Of a stretch of 64,000 nucleotides of DNA, positions 45,343 through 57,392 are shown one piece after another. Every line of letters starts with the position of its first letter. Position 1 is the stretch's first letter. Both the position numbers and the translations under genes were made by a program. The DNA comes from Tetracentron sinense (lineage: Eukaryota > Streptophyta > Magnoliopsida > Trochodendrales > Trochodendraceae), in the NCBI GenBank assembly GCA_015143295.1, contig CM026566.1, positions 9,845,072-9,909,071 on the forward strand, in the 5' to 3' direction. The notes below the pieces were generated by a model. That model saw only the letters and a list, made by a program, of their open reading frames with translations, ran no database searches and was not told the origin of the DNA.

Positions 45343-47606
45343 GTGGATGATGAGAAGCATAGAAGTGATGAAAGTAGTCACACTGAGTCTAGTAGAGACA
45401 CTGAGAAGAGTCATACTGAGTCTGAAAGTGATGAAGATTTGAAAACAACTTATGATAAGTTGTATTCTGAAAGTTTGAAACTGACTAAAGCAAAAATCTC
45501 TTTGAGCAAAAAACTCAAAATCGTTCAAAATGAAAGAGATACTTGTAAACTAGAAGCAAAGGAGAAGAATGCTCTAGTTAGTCAGCTTGAAAATGAGAAA
45601 GAAACTTTTGTTGAAAGAGTTAAATGTCTTTTGGAAGAAAATGTCTCATTGACTAATGTGGTCAGAAGATTAGAAGTTGAAAGAGACACTTCCTTGAAAG
45701 AAGTTGAAGAGTCAAGGACTCTATTAGTGCAGCTGGAATTTTTAAAAGATTCTCTTATTGATAAGGTAAAATTTTTTGAAAAAGAACATCATGTAACCCT
45801 TAAAGACAAGACTGACTTGATTCAGAAGGTCTACACTCTTGAGAAAGAAGTAAGAATGTTTGGAAATACTAACTGCCTAGATGAATTAGTTAGAAAATAT
45901 GGATCAAATTCTAATAGATCTGGGATAGGACATGCTGACACACTAGCTGGTCCTTTAGCTGTTGGTACAATGGCTAGTGCTGTGTTTGAACCAATACATT
46001 CTGATCCCAAAGTGAATGTACCATCTACATCAAGTACTAAGGCTTATACAAATGTTGTAAAGCCTAGAAATGCAGCTCCTAGGGTGAATGCTTTGAGGAA
46101 TCAAATTCCTTTTAGGAGAAATCCTCCTCCTCTTTCTAGATTCATACCCACATGTCACTTTTGTGGTGTAAGAGGTCACATTCGACCAAACTGTAATGCG
46201 TTTAGAAGAGCTCTTAGAAATGGTTCATGGAACCAAAATCAAAGTCAAGGAAATCTTAAAATGCAAATTCAAGTTCTAGCTGAAAAATCTAGAATTTTGA
46301 GCCAAGATGTCAATAGGATTGCTCAAATGTCTAGAAATGAAAATGGTCCATTCACTCCTTATGATTACTCAAGAGGAAAGAATGTGACAAATCATTATGC
46401 TAGAACTAAACAGAACAGAAAGAGGTCTAGAAGGTCTAAAAAGAAAAAGGTCTCTACTACACAGAACAATATTCAAATGTCAAAACAAAGTTTAAAAACT
46501 GTGTATGTGAGAAAGGATGACCTTAAGTGCCTTGTCATTCATACTGCCTTTAAAGCCCAAAACACAGAAATGTGGTACTTCGACAGTGGGTGTTCTCGGC
46601 ATATGACAGGTAACAAGTCCCTATTTACTCAATTTGAGGACTGTCTAGATGGGACTGTTACTTTTGGTGATGGAAGCAAGTCATTAGTTAAAGGGAAGGG
46701 TATCATCGATTCACCAAGCATACCAAAATTGAAAAATGCCTTGTTTGTTGAAGGACTGAAAGCTAATTTGATTAGCATAAGTCAACTATGTGATGATAAC
46801 CATGTTGTGCACTTTACCCAAAATAAATGCTTAGTCATTAATGGTAAAGGTAAGTGTGTTCTAGAAGGGTTGAGAACCACTGACAATTGCTACGGCTTAA
46901 TCCCTAGTTCTAATTTCTCAAATGTCTGTAATAGGGCTAAAATTGAGGAAGTTGATTTGTGGCACCGAAGGCTAGGTCACATGAATTTCAAAGACCTATG
47001 CAAAATCTCAAAGCAAGAACTTGTAAGAGGTGTGCCCAAACTAGGAAAGCCTTCTACTGCTGTGTGTGGGCCATGTCAGATTGGTAAACAAATTAGAACC
47101 CCACATAAGAAGACTTTAAGTATTGCAACTACATATCCATTGGAATTAATTCATATGGATCTTATAGGTCCTACAAGAACTGAAAGTCTAGGTGGAAAGC
47201 GATACATCCTAGTCATGGTTGATGATTTCTCCAGAATGTCATGGGTGGCATTTATAAGAGAGAAATCCGATGCTTCTGAAAATTTCAAAAATATTTGCTT
47301 GAAAATTCAAAATGAGAAAAGATGCCCAATCACTCGAATTCGAAGTGATCATGGAAAGGAGTTTGAAAACTCTATGTACAATGACTTTTGTAATGAGTCG
47401 GGTATCAAACATGAATTTTATGCACCCATTACACCTCAGCAGAATGGTGTTGTGGAGAGGAGGAACAGGGATCTCCAAGAGATGGCTAGAGTTATGCTTC
47501 ATAGCAATAATCTTGCTTCTCATTTGTGGGCTGAAGTAGTTAACACTGCTTGCTATATAGTTAATCGAGTTTTTTTAAGGCCTGGAACAAAGAAAACCCC
47601 ATATGA
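45343..47606 (+). pseudogene. SIRE-2 late gag, protease, integrase
   Basis: Open frame beginning in the acidic/coiled-coil part of gag. In order: heptad-like coiled coil (about residues 20-150), a second CCHC knuckle ([14 protein letters not shown]), protease [13 protein letters not shown], pre-integrase [15 protein letters not shown], integrase core [20 protein letters not shown] and [11 protein letters not shown] small deletion near 47605 (after KKTPY) breaks the frame. Confidence 0.92.
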
Positions 47607-49573
47607 TTGTGGAATAACAAGAAACCTAGTGTCAAGTACTTTCAAGAATTCAAAAGTAAATGCTATATCCTTAAGGATAGAGAGCAACTGGGCAAATTTG
47701 AATCCCGGAGTGATGAAGGGATATTTCTTGGGTATTCCACAAACAGTAGAGCTTATCGAGTGTATAACTTGAAAACCTCTACAATTATGGAGTCCATTAA
47801 TGTAGTTGTGGATGACTCTGGTGTTGAAAATGTGCAACTGGAGGATGATGATAGTGCTGGAAATGAAAATGTTGAAACTTCTTCAACTCCACTTGTTACT
47901 AAGCAATCATCTCCATTAAAACCTACACATCCAAGGGTCATAAGTCCTCACACCTCCACAGATATTATTGGTGATCTTGAAAGTGGAGTGAGAAGAAGGA
48001 AATAAATTGAAAATGAAGTTAGCTACATTTGCTATACTTCATCTTTTGAACCCAAGAATGTAGCTAAAGCCCTTGCAGATGATAATTGGATCAATGCAAT
48101 GCAAGAAGAGTTACTTCAGTTTACTAGGAATGATGTTTGGTATTTAGTACCTAGGCCTAACAATACTAATGTGATAGGTACCAAATGGATTTTCAAGAAT
48201 AAATCCAATGAAAAAGGTACTATCATAAGAAATAAGGCTAGGTTAGTTGCACAAGGATACACCTAAATCGAAGGCATTGACTTCGATGAGACCTTTGCTC
48301 CTATTGCCAGGCTAGAATCAATCAGAATTCTTCTAGCTGTGGCTTGCCATATGAAACTCAAGCTTTTTCAAATGGATGTTAAGAGTGCTTTTTTGAATGG
48401 CATTCTACAGGAAGAAGTCTATGTGGAACAACCAAAAGGGTTTGAAGATCCACATCACCTTGATCAAGTCTATCGATTAAAAAGGGCCCTCTATGGTTTA
48501 AAGCAAGCTCCAAGAGCTTGGTATGAGAGGTTGACTACTTATCTCTTGGAAAAGGGATTTTCGAGAGGGGAGTAGACATAACCCTTTTCATAAAGAATGT
48601 GAAAGGTGATATTATCATCACCCAGATATATGTTGATGACATTGTGTTTGGTTCCACATTAGACTTACATGCTCTATCATTTGCTGAACAAATGAAAAAT
48701 GAATTTGAAATGAGCATGGTTGGTGAGCTGAGTTTCTTCCTTGGTCTTCAGATCAAGCAATTAGATTCTGGGATCTCAGTATCTCAAATCAAATATGCTA
48801 AAAATCTTGTGAAGAAATTTAGTATGAGTTTTGCTAAGCATGCTAGTACTCCTATGAGTTCTACAACAAAACTTAGTAAAGATACATCAGGCAAGGATCT
48901 TGATCAAACTTCTTACAGAAGCATGATTGGTAGTTTTCTCTACCTAACTGCCACTAGACCAGACATTGCCTTTAGTGTTGGAGCATGTGCCCGCTATCAA
49001 GCGAGCCCAAAAGAGTCTCACTTACTTGCAGTCAAGCGTATCATTCGATATGTAAGTGGAACTCCATCATTTGGCCTCTGGTATTCTTTTGATACCAGTG
49101 CCACAATAGTTGGATATTCCGATGCCGACTAGGCCGGAAATGCTGATGATAGGAAGAGCACCTCCGGAGGGTGTTTCTATATTAGAAAATGCTTAGTTGC
49201 TTGGCTTAGCAAAAAGCAGAATTCAATTTTATTGTCCACTGCTGAAGCTGAGTATATAGCAGCTAGCAGTTGTTGCACTCAACTTCTGTGGATGAAGCAG
49301 ATGTTGCATGATTACGGGATTGAACAGGGCACTATGACTGTGTATTGTGATAATTCAAGTGCTATCAATATTTCTAAAAATCCCATTCAACATTCTCGCA
49401 CAAAACACATTGACATTAGGCATCACTTCATTTGTGATTTAGTTGAGCAAAATGTTGTGTGTATTGAGTATGTCCAAACAGAGAAACAATATGCAGACAT
49501 TCTCACAAAACCCTTAGATTCCCTTAGGTTTGAGTTCCTTAGGAAATCCATTGGTTTGTGCGGAGTTGAGTGA
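47607..49573 (+). pseudogene. SIRE-2 pol: integrase end, RT, RNase H
   Basis: Same order as SIRE-1 without the sLTR-a insertion. RT motifs: [41 protein letters not shown], and YVDDIVFGS. RNase H: TRPDIAFSVGA, STAEAEYIAAS, and ADILTKPLDSLRFEFL near the end. Lesions: TAA at 48003-48005, TAA at 48264-48266, a frameshift near 48570, and TAG at 49130-49132 in place of Trp. The true C-terminus (GLCGVE) is present. Confidence 0.92.
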
Positions 49574-50518
49574 TGGTGTGCTTTCTTCATAGCCTATGTG
49601 TTCTTCTTGTTTCATTTAAGTCATAGAGCTATTAGTTCAATCTAGTGATTTAAAATGGTCATGATCACCAATCTCAGTTAGAGTTGAGTAAACAAAGATG
49701 TTATGTGTTGCACATGCACTCTAACTGATTTTTGAGATGATATTAGTTCCTATTTATAGATTCTAATATTATATCATATGGTTCCCTAGTTTAATCAAAT
49801 CTAGTATAACCAAAGTGATTAAAATTCCATAAGGTGAGCCCACGGAGTTTTAAAAACGTATGACATGGATAGGACTACTTGAGTTGTGTTTCGTGATAGC
49901 TTAGTGAAATGCAAACAGGAGGAATGGCTACCGAGACAAACAGTAGGGTATTATTTTATGGGTTGCCTAGTGTGAAAGCCCCCACTGTCATAGAGAGTGC
50001 GACTTCTTACTTGTGTGAAAGTCACCAGGGTCCAAAGAACAGATAATGTGGAATGTGATGATAAAATGAAATGGACTGTATTGATCAAATTTGGGGGGTA
50101 AACATGCTCATCATAATTCTATGGATGTCTCTGGTTTGTAATTCTAGTTTTGGAACATTCGAGAGTACCTTTATGCTAATGTCAAAATCTGTTTGGGATG
50201 ATGAAACCAACCTCAGAGTCATGTTATGAAGTTTTAATATTACACCCACATTACTTTGAGTGTTTTTGACTTAAATGTGGATTTGATGCAAAAAATCATA
50301 ATTAATTCACTTATGGAGAAACTAAAAGTTCTTTAAATAATCCTTGAATGGGTTATTCAATGTAAGAATTCTTGGTGAATATTCTTATGATTTTGGATGA
50401 AATAAATGTTTGCATAAGTCATTTATAGGTGATGAGGTGAAAATGAGTTTTAAATCTTGCTTGGTGAGGGGTAGAGAAAATTTGTTTTAAGAAAAAATTT
50501 CGAAAAATTTTCCAGACC
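49574..50518 (+). other. SIRE-2 spacer after pol
   Basis: Non-coding, similar in reverse to SIRE-1 15923-17104. It includes the purine tract AAATTTGGGGGGTAAA at 50087-50101. Confidence 0.6.
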
Positions 50519-50575
50519 ACCGAGCGCCGGTGTTAAGAACAGATCGAGCGGTCTTTTCGGGAACAGGTTATAAAA
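50519..50575 (+). promoter_or_regulatory. Promoter-like module before the SIRE-2 post-pol region
   Basis: Two degenerate palindrome units (ACCGAGCGCCGGT and a GATCGAGCGGT unit), then TTATAAAA at 50568-50575. It aligns with SIRE-1 15861-15922, where one unit is perfect. Confidence 0.45.
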
Positions 50576-52369
50576 CCTATGTCTCATTTTACTATTCTTT
50601 AGTCTCCGAAAACTCGTAGAGCGGAGCTCTCGGTTCTTCTACTCCCAAGCCTTTACGATCATTTCTTTCTTACTCCCAAGGGTTTCTAAGCATATAAAAG
50701 GTAACTTTGTTAATTTTCTGATTTTGGTTTTACTTTCACTCTAGGGCATCAAAATCCTGATGGTTCTCATACTCCTTAGTTATTTTGCATTCCTCATGTC
50801 CGTGTTCTCTAAACGCCCGGAGATGGGTCCTAAACAAACCAAGAGGACCTCTCGCGGAAGCGGATCTCAAGGAGCCTACTCTACTCCCATAGGTCAGAGG
50901 ATTCAATAGGGGCTAGACCAATCCATAGAATGGCTGATTCTACTTTGAAAATCGCCAAAAGTTCTTGGCAGATAATAAAACCCGGGAAACCAAAAGGAAC
51001 AAAGGCTGTTCGTCCTCGAATGTTCTATTGGGTCCCTTCATTAGCCCTACTGCTGCTTGGCTTTAGAGGAGTATTTTAGCCAAAAGGCTGTAGGTGAAAA
51101 TGGGGCATTAGAATTTCGATTTTGGTTATTATCACCTTCCTAAGTCATGTACCGATCGTCAATGGGAAGGATTCTCACTTTATCCGGTCCTGCTCCTATT
51201 CAGGAGTCTAGGAATTTACTTCAAATTTCTCTGAATCAACTCTAAAACCTAGTCTTTTAAATTAGATCTTTAGAAAAATACTGGTTGGAAACTAATAATC
51301 ATGGCTAAAATTTCTTGGTGTCCCGAGTTCCAGATGCATTATCGTAGAAATATAAGGAAGATGAGGAGAAAAAATCTATAAACAATGTTAGTCCCCTTTC
51401 TTTTGGTGCTCCTACACTTTGGGATGGTTCCTTCATGGAAGTATCTAAAACTCACGAGGGATGCAAGACGGTGTAAACTAGAATGAGGCCAATATCACCC
51501 AAAGGGCTCTACTGCGCCCTTAGGGAAGATAGACACGATTTTTGTTAGTCTCCTTAATGGGACATGATATTAATATTGCCGCACAATTAGTGATTTGATG
51601 ATTCAAGCACCTCAAACTCAAAAGGTAGTTGAGCTCTTCATTTGGTTCCATGATAACTAAAATCTTGATTTCAAGGGTCATTGCTCCTCCTGGTGTTTCC
51701 TACTCGAAATACGAGGGTCAACAACAAAAAAAGACCTTAGCTCAGAGGTATCAATGCGTAAGTGGAGAAATGAGGGAGGGAAGCAGAAGTGGTATGGGTC
51801 CTCTCAGCCACCTCCGCCTGATTGAGATATTGCAAGAATGATGATGGAGATGGCAAGATGGATATCCAGACTCATGTTTCATATACCAGGACGTCACTAC
51901 AGAGATCTGAGGTTAACTTAGATAACGTGATGCAGCAGCGCTGAGTGTTCCAGCGGAGGTTTGTGATTTTAGAGCATATTATGAGTCCATCCACTTCTGA
52001 TGAAGAGGAGTGCGCGTTGAGTTGATGGGTACTAGGCTTACTCATATATTTCATGTATTTAGTTTAGGCGTGTAGTGTGGTCCTAAGTTATTTTGAGACA
52101 TTGGATGATTTTGTCTTGGTTGTACGAGTACATACCACTATGGATGATTATTGATTGGATGATACTATATGAGATGATATTGTACTTTTACTCTATTTTT
52201 TGTTCTTCATATCCCTATGATCATTTACATACATTCATTTATTCCAGTATACCTTGGCATTTCGAGCCAAAAAGGGGGAGAGCGTGCATGAATATGATGA
52301 ACATAATCAACTGTCTGGATGCACTTTAAAATAGAGAACTGTATAGAGAACTATTTATGAATTTATTAT
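50576..52369 (+). pseudogene. SIRE-2 post-pol (env-like) region, decayed
   Basis: A possible start (MSVFSKRPEMGPKQTKRTS near 50798) follows a short GT...AG-like segment (AAAAG|GTAACT to CACTCTAG|GG, about 44 bases; SIRE-1 has a similar one). The frame closes after about 38 codons and the rest is full of stops. Near the right end, a tail ending HFEPKRGR with a purine tract AAAAAGGGGGAG (about 52270) resembles the usual end of SIRE-type elements just before the 3' LTR. The gap starts about 90 bases later, so no 3' LTR is seen. Confidence 0.5.
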
Positions 52370-52469
52370 NNNNNNNNNNNNNNNNNNNNNNNNNNNNNNN
52401 NNNNNNNNNNNNNNNNNNNNNNNNNNNNNNNNNNNNNNNNNNNNNNNNNNNNNNNNNNNNNNNNNNNNN
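52370..52469. other. Assembly gap (100 N)
   Basis: Exactly 100 N, a conventional unknown-size gap. Left is SIRE-2; right is Tekay-1 pol. Confidence 1.
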
Positions 52470-53751
52470 GAAAGCCTTCCACACACCTTATGTAATACCC
52501 TGCCAAACCGAGGAAACTACGAATCTCGGTGACACTCTTCGGCCTTTCCCAATTCATCACCGCTTCAATCTTTGCAGGATCAACTGAAATACCTTCTGCA
52601 GATACCACGTGTCCAAGAAAAGACACCTTGTTCAGCCAGAACTCGCACTTGCTCAACTTAGCATACAGACTATGCTCTCGAAGTGTCTGCAAGACCGACG
52701 GAGATCTCTCGTGTGATCTTCCTGTGACTGTGAATACACAAGGATATCATCTACGGAACACGATCACACATTGATCGAGAGACGATCTGAACACCGATTC
52801 ATCAAACCCATGAATGCTGCGGTGCGTTAGTCAGTCCAAAAGACATGACCAAAAACTCGTAATGACCGTATCGAGTTCGGAATGCTGTCTTCGGAATGTC
52901 CTCTTTCTTGATCTTCAACTGATGATAACCAGATCGAAGGTCAATCTTGGAGAAAAACTGCGCACCCTTCAATTGGTCAAACAAGTCGTCTATCCGAGGC
53001 AATGGATAACGATTCTTGATCGTGACCTTGTTCAATTGCCTGTAATCAATGCACAGACGCATTGATCCATCTTTCTTCTTCACGAAGAGAACTGGAGCTC
53101 CCCAAGGTGAAACACTTGGCCGGATAAAACCAAGGCCTTGCAATTCTTCTAACTGCTCTTTTAACTCCTTAAGCTCAATAGGGGCCATCCTATACGGAGC
53201 TCTCGAAATCGGAACTGTGCCTGGAGCTAGCTCAATCGCAAACTCGATTGCACGATCGGGAGGCAATCCCGGCAAGGTTTCTGGAAAAACATCCATATAC
53301 TCACATACCACTGGAATGGGTGTGGAGTCTCGCACTTCTACACCCTCGAGACTAAGAGCTGCAAAGCGGGCAATGTCTCTTCTCTGAAGTCCCCTGAAAT
53401 GAAACGGCTTTAACCCCACGGGTTTAAAATGCACCACCTTCTCGAAACACGCCACGTGTCCATGGTGAGTTGAGAGCCAATCCATACCTAGGATGACATC
53501 GAAATCCCAATCCTGAATTCCCAGAAGGATCAAGTCGACTGGCAACTCGTGCTGCATGACTTGTACAACACTATCCGGATACACTTTATCTGTCTCAATA
53601 GATTTTCCCAATGGAGTTGAAATGGACAACTCCCTAGGTAGCTTGCTTGGCTCGGACGTAAAGCCTTTGGCAAAGCTTGGTGAAACGAACGAGTGAGTGG
53701 ATCCTGTGTCTATCAACACTCTTGCCAAACATTCATTTACGAGCAACGAAC
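52470..53751 (-). pseudogene. Tekay-1 pol, protease and RT (right copy, partial)
   Basis: Near-duplicate of 12518-13799. Protease DTGSTHSF and RT to the FGLTNAP motif are open from 53751 to about 52820. Then several single-base losses or gains relative to the left copy break the frame (near 52820, 52795, 52757, 52720 and 52697), concentrated next to the gap. Clustered indels at a contig end suggest base-calling error rather than mutation. Confidence 0.88.
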
Positions 53752-53888
53752 CTGAGAATTTGAATCATCCAGTTATAACACAACTGTACATATAGATACA
53801 AACATCGCAAAACACCACATAGGACATATATGGATACGAATATATCATGGCAATATTAGAACTTTGACAAAGACTAGTTCGCGCGTAC
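53752..53888 (-). other. Probable spliceosomal intron between gag and pol (Tekay-1, right copy)
   Basis: 137 bases, CAAG|GTACGC donor and TTCTCAG|G acceptor on the minus strand. Gag from the ATG at 55104 to 53889 is 405 codons plus one base, so phase is 1 as in Tekay-2. Confidence 0.7.
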
Positions 53889-55104
53889 CTTGCACAACAT
53901 CATCAGATGCCTGTGCGTCTCTATCAGTCATGGCAAAGACTCTGCCCTGGTTTGCCTGACGAGGCTGCTGGGTAGGCTGCAAGGATCTAGAGGCCTGAGA
54001 TGAAGACCCCTGAAGTGAATTCTGCCTGCCTGGAGGCCGAACTCCCTGTGATCCAGACTGTGACTGCTTGCGCGGGCAATCTCGAATCATATGGCCCACC
54101 TCGCCACAGTGGAAGCATCCACCTGACATTCTTCGGCAATCTCCAGTCTTATGCCGACGACCACATACGGCGCACTCCTCAAATGTCTGCGATGCGGAGG
54201 AAGCCGGAGGCATAACCCTCGTAGCTTGCGATGCCGTAGGACGCGGTGCCTGAGGCGCAAAAGAAGGTCTCTGAGCCGAAATCGGCTGGGAGAACTGGTA
54301 CGGTGCAGTCCTAGTCCTTTTCTCTGAAGAACTACTCGACTGACCCCGAGACATGCTCTTCCCGAAGCCACTGTCTCTTCTTCTCACGAAGTCTTCCGCA
54401 TTCTTTTCGGCGATCTTTGCCTTCCCTACTATCTCTCTCCAAGACTCTACCTGGAGAATGGACACCCGATCTCGGATGAAAGCCTTCAAGCCCATCTCAA
54501 ACTTCCTGACCTGTAGGTCTTCAGTAGCCACCAAGTGCGGAGCAAACCTGGACAACTCGGTGAACTTAGCCTCATACTCGGCTACGCTCATCGACCCTTG
54601 CTCCAAAAGCATAAACTCTCTCGCCTTTTGTTCCCGAATAAACCTGGGAAAGTACTGTTCCCTGAAGGTCTCTAAGAACTCCGCCCAAGTCCAGGGCACA
54701 CCTGCCTTAGCAACATCTCTCTGCCTTTGGGCAGCTCTCCACCAGTGTTCGGCTTCACCTTCCATCACGAAGGAAGCCCATTCTACCCTTTGCTCATCGG
54801 TACAACGGAGAGCCCGGAAGGTCTTCTCCAGCTGCATAATCCAAGACTCGGCCACCATGGGGTCCAGAGTGCCATAGAATGTAGGAGGCCGCAGTCTCCT
54901 AAAAGCTTCGAGCCCCGCGATGTGATGCACCGGTGTAGGCACAGGCGTGGACGGTGGGGTAGGCATAGGCCTTGCTGCCAACAATGCTAAAGTCTCGGCT
55001 ATGGAGTCCATCGCATTCGTGAAGTACAACGGTTCCTCTTCTCTCGGAACTTCACTCTCGGCCCTCCGAGTATGGTAACCTCGACCCCGATTGCCACGTC
55101 TCAT
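53889..55104 (-). CDS. Tekay-1 gag (right copy, complete)
   Basis: Structural protein of the particle. I choose the ATG at 55104 (MRRGNRGRG) because Tekay-2 starts with the same MRR...RGRG; an in-frame ATG at 55164 would add 20 unrelated residues and lies upstream of a 3' splice-like site (55116). Features: basic N-terminus; gag domain at about residues 110-210 with EHWWRAAQRQRD, FREQYFPRF, LLEQGSMSVAEYEAKFTEL and RFAPHLV; a Pro/Ser-rich linker; CAVCGRRHKTGDC and CFHCGEVGHMIRDC knuckles near residues 320-350; and a Gln/Ser-rich tail. The unspliced frame continues to 53845 with a short tail. No lesion seen. Confidence 0.92.
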
Positions 55105-55471
55105 GATATCGAATCCTGAGATCAATTTGGCAAAACATGAGTCTAACTGGATACCAAACCTCACATATCATATAGCAATTCAATAATCATGAAATGCTAT
55201 ACCGCACATAGTATACATCGAGGTATATATACATCATCATATAATTATACTTTAGAGCCTATACTAGCACCTCGCATAGGACCACATCAATCTCGGATCC
55301 TATACTGACCTAAGGATTCACTTGATACCGGTTATGTCGTGGTAACAAGCCTAAGACAACTGAGTCCTTCTGAGTTCTAAGTTCAACTCATAGGAATTAC
55401 TTCCGCTTAGACCAAGCCTGAGTGACCTAACTAAGTCTGTCATTAGACATAACTAGCTCTGATACCAAGTC
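55105..55471 (-). other. Tekay-1 leader with primer binding site
   Basis: Non-coding. PBS TGGTATCAGAGCT on the minus strand at 55455-55467, four bases from the LTR. A splice-acceptor-like CTCAG|GATT ends at 55116, eleven bases before the gag ATG. Confidence 0.85.
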
Positions 55472-57332
55472 TGTCGCGACCCAAAATACCCCCTAGGAGT
55501 TAGGGATACTTTGACTCGTGACCGCCATACCATACCTCCAGTATGATACATAAGGCACACGTGGAAACCTGTCAGAGTACCTGAATATACATAGCGGAAA
55601 CGAAATACAATGCACAGCGGAAAATAAAATACTAAACATAGCGGAAGCAAAAGAATACTCCTATAACTTGGCTCAAGTAAGAACCAACAAGTATACATGT
55701 GTGAGAAACCCAAAAGTGGAGTGGACAAACCCCACACTCACATAACGAAAGACACAAGTTCTAAGTCGGTCGATCAACAGAAATCGAAGTCACGACTCCT
55801 ATCTAAAGCACCATCATCATGATAGTGATCCATGGAAGGCTCCGGGTCACGGTACTCTTCCTCGACCCAAGGTTCTTCGCCACACAAATCGAATGGAACC
55901 CGAGCACCTGCCGATCATAACAATATCGACTGAGCATGGAATACTCAGTGTATACAAACTAAGAACAATAAAGCGGTTAGGCATGGAGCATACAAGACAT
56001 GGAGAATGAAATCCGAACAATCCTTAAAGCATGGAAACCGTGAAAACATATGTGAGATAATATTCGAAACCAAAACTGTAACCGTGTGAGTCAATCGATA
56101 ATCATAGCCTTATGAGTTCTTGTGAGTTCATGGAGTTACTTAGAGTCATTATGATCCGTAGAGACATAGAGCATAGAGCAATACCGTAGAGCATTTCCAT
56201 AGAGCATAACCTTAGAGATCTTAGAGCATTTCATTGTGATCCGTGGAGCTTGTGAGACGATCTTAGAGCATTATCATAGAGTTTTCTTGTGAGCATGGTA
56301 TGATCCTTAGAGCTTGTGAAACGATCTTAGAGAAATCATAGAGTTACTTAGAATCATTCATTATTCGTCTTTTCGTGAAAACCTTTGTTTGCACCTTAAG
56401 AAATCCATGGAAACCATCGGTTCATGCGAGACATGCGAGCATATGCACTTAATAAGAGAAATCATCATATTTAAGCATAGAATCCCTTAGAGGTATTTTA
56501 TCAAACACTTAGAGTGCATCATAATAGTAATCCTTCATCCAAGTATATAATCACACCTTTTCATACATAGAATCAATACATATAGATAGGGCATATATAA
56601 GAAGAATCATATCTAGTAACTAGTAGGATTGCAAGATTGTAGTAGAGTGTATCTACCTTGGTGAAATCAAGGATTTTGATTCCCAAAGGCTTGAACAAGC
56701 AATAACCTTGTGTTCTTGGTTGAGAATCACCAAGGGAAGTGGAAGAACCTTGATCTTCCACAAGCTTGATCAACAAGTAGCTCCTCTCCTTCTTCTCTCT
56801 CTCAAAATCTCCTAAGATAGGGCACAAAGGGTTTCTGAAACCCTAAGGCACGAACTCAGCCTATTTATAGGCAAGGGGTGGTGTTTAAAGTCTTAAACAC
56901 CCTTAATGAAGAAAAACTGCGTATGACCGATCGATCGGTGCTATGGACCGAGCGATCGGAGGCTTACCGATCGATCGGTGTTATGACCGAGAGATCGGTC
57001 AAAAACACACTCTCTGGAATTTTTCCCCATACAAAAAAGTTAACCGTGCGATAGCCATCGAGCGATCGGTAGTGGACCGATCGATCGCAGGTAATGACCG
57101 AGCGATCGGTGCTCTGTTATGTCTGGACTGTTTTGACCATATCTTTTTACTCGCTTGTCGGATTTCGACGATTCAACTTGCGTTGGATCCGTCTTTCGAA
57201 AACGAACATTTCTGACGTTTTGGAATTTCCGATTTCCCCCTTATTATTACTTAGACTACGAAAACTTATGAAAACGGCCAATTAGCTATGAAGGTGCTAT
57301 TTATTAAGGATGAAAAAGTTCGGGGTGCTACA
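55472..57332 (-). repeat. Tekay-1 5' LTR (1861 bp)
   Basis: Matches 8513-10374 apart from one A in a homopolymer. The palindrome array is at 56926-57110, the TATA box at 56860-56870, the inverted repeat at 55929-55949 and the donor-like CGGCAG/GTG at 55907. Its outer end is followed by AAAGG. Confidence 0.95.
56926..57110. promoter_or_regulatory. CpG-rich palindrome array in Tekay-1 5' LTR
   Basis: Same units and order as 9968-10152. As the 5' LTR copy, this is the one placed to drive transcription of Tekay-1. Confidence 0.8.
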
Positions 57333-57392
57333 AAAGGCAAATTGGCTACGAAAGTGTCATGCATTAAGCATGAAAAAGTCCGGGGCTCTACA
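57333..57392 (-). repeat. Tekay-O LTR, right end
   Basis: The right AAAGG duplication (57333-57337), then the first 55 bases of the Tekay-O LTR in element order. The terminus TGTAGAGCCCCGG lies at 57392 on the minus strand. It abuts the Tat-1 gag. Confidence 0.85.

Noticed and set aside
50087-50110. Start of a SIRE-2 3' LTR right after the purine tract (TGCTCATCATAA)
   Set aside because: The sequence after it does not match the SIRE-2 5' LTR start; it is a spacer feature shared with SIRE-1.
12518-54387. True segmental duplication or two separate Tekay-1 insertions
   Set aside because: Shared AAAGG duplications, near-identical LTRs and both copies ending at N gaps fit one element better. Not fully excluded, because the overlap differs by about 1 percent.
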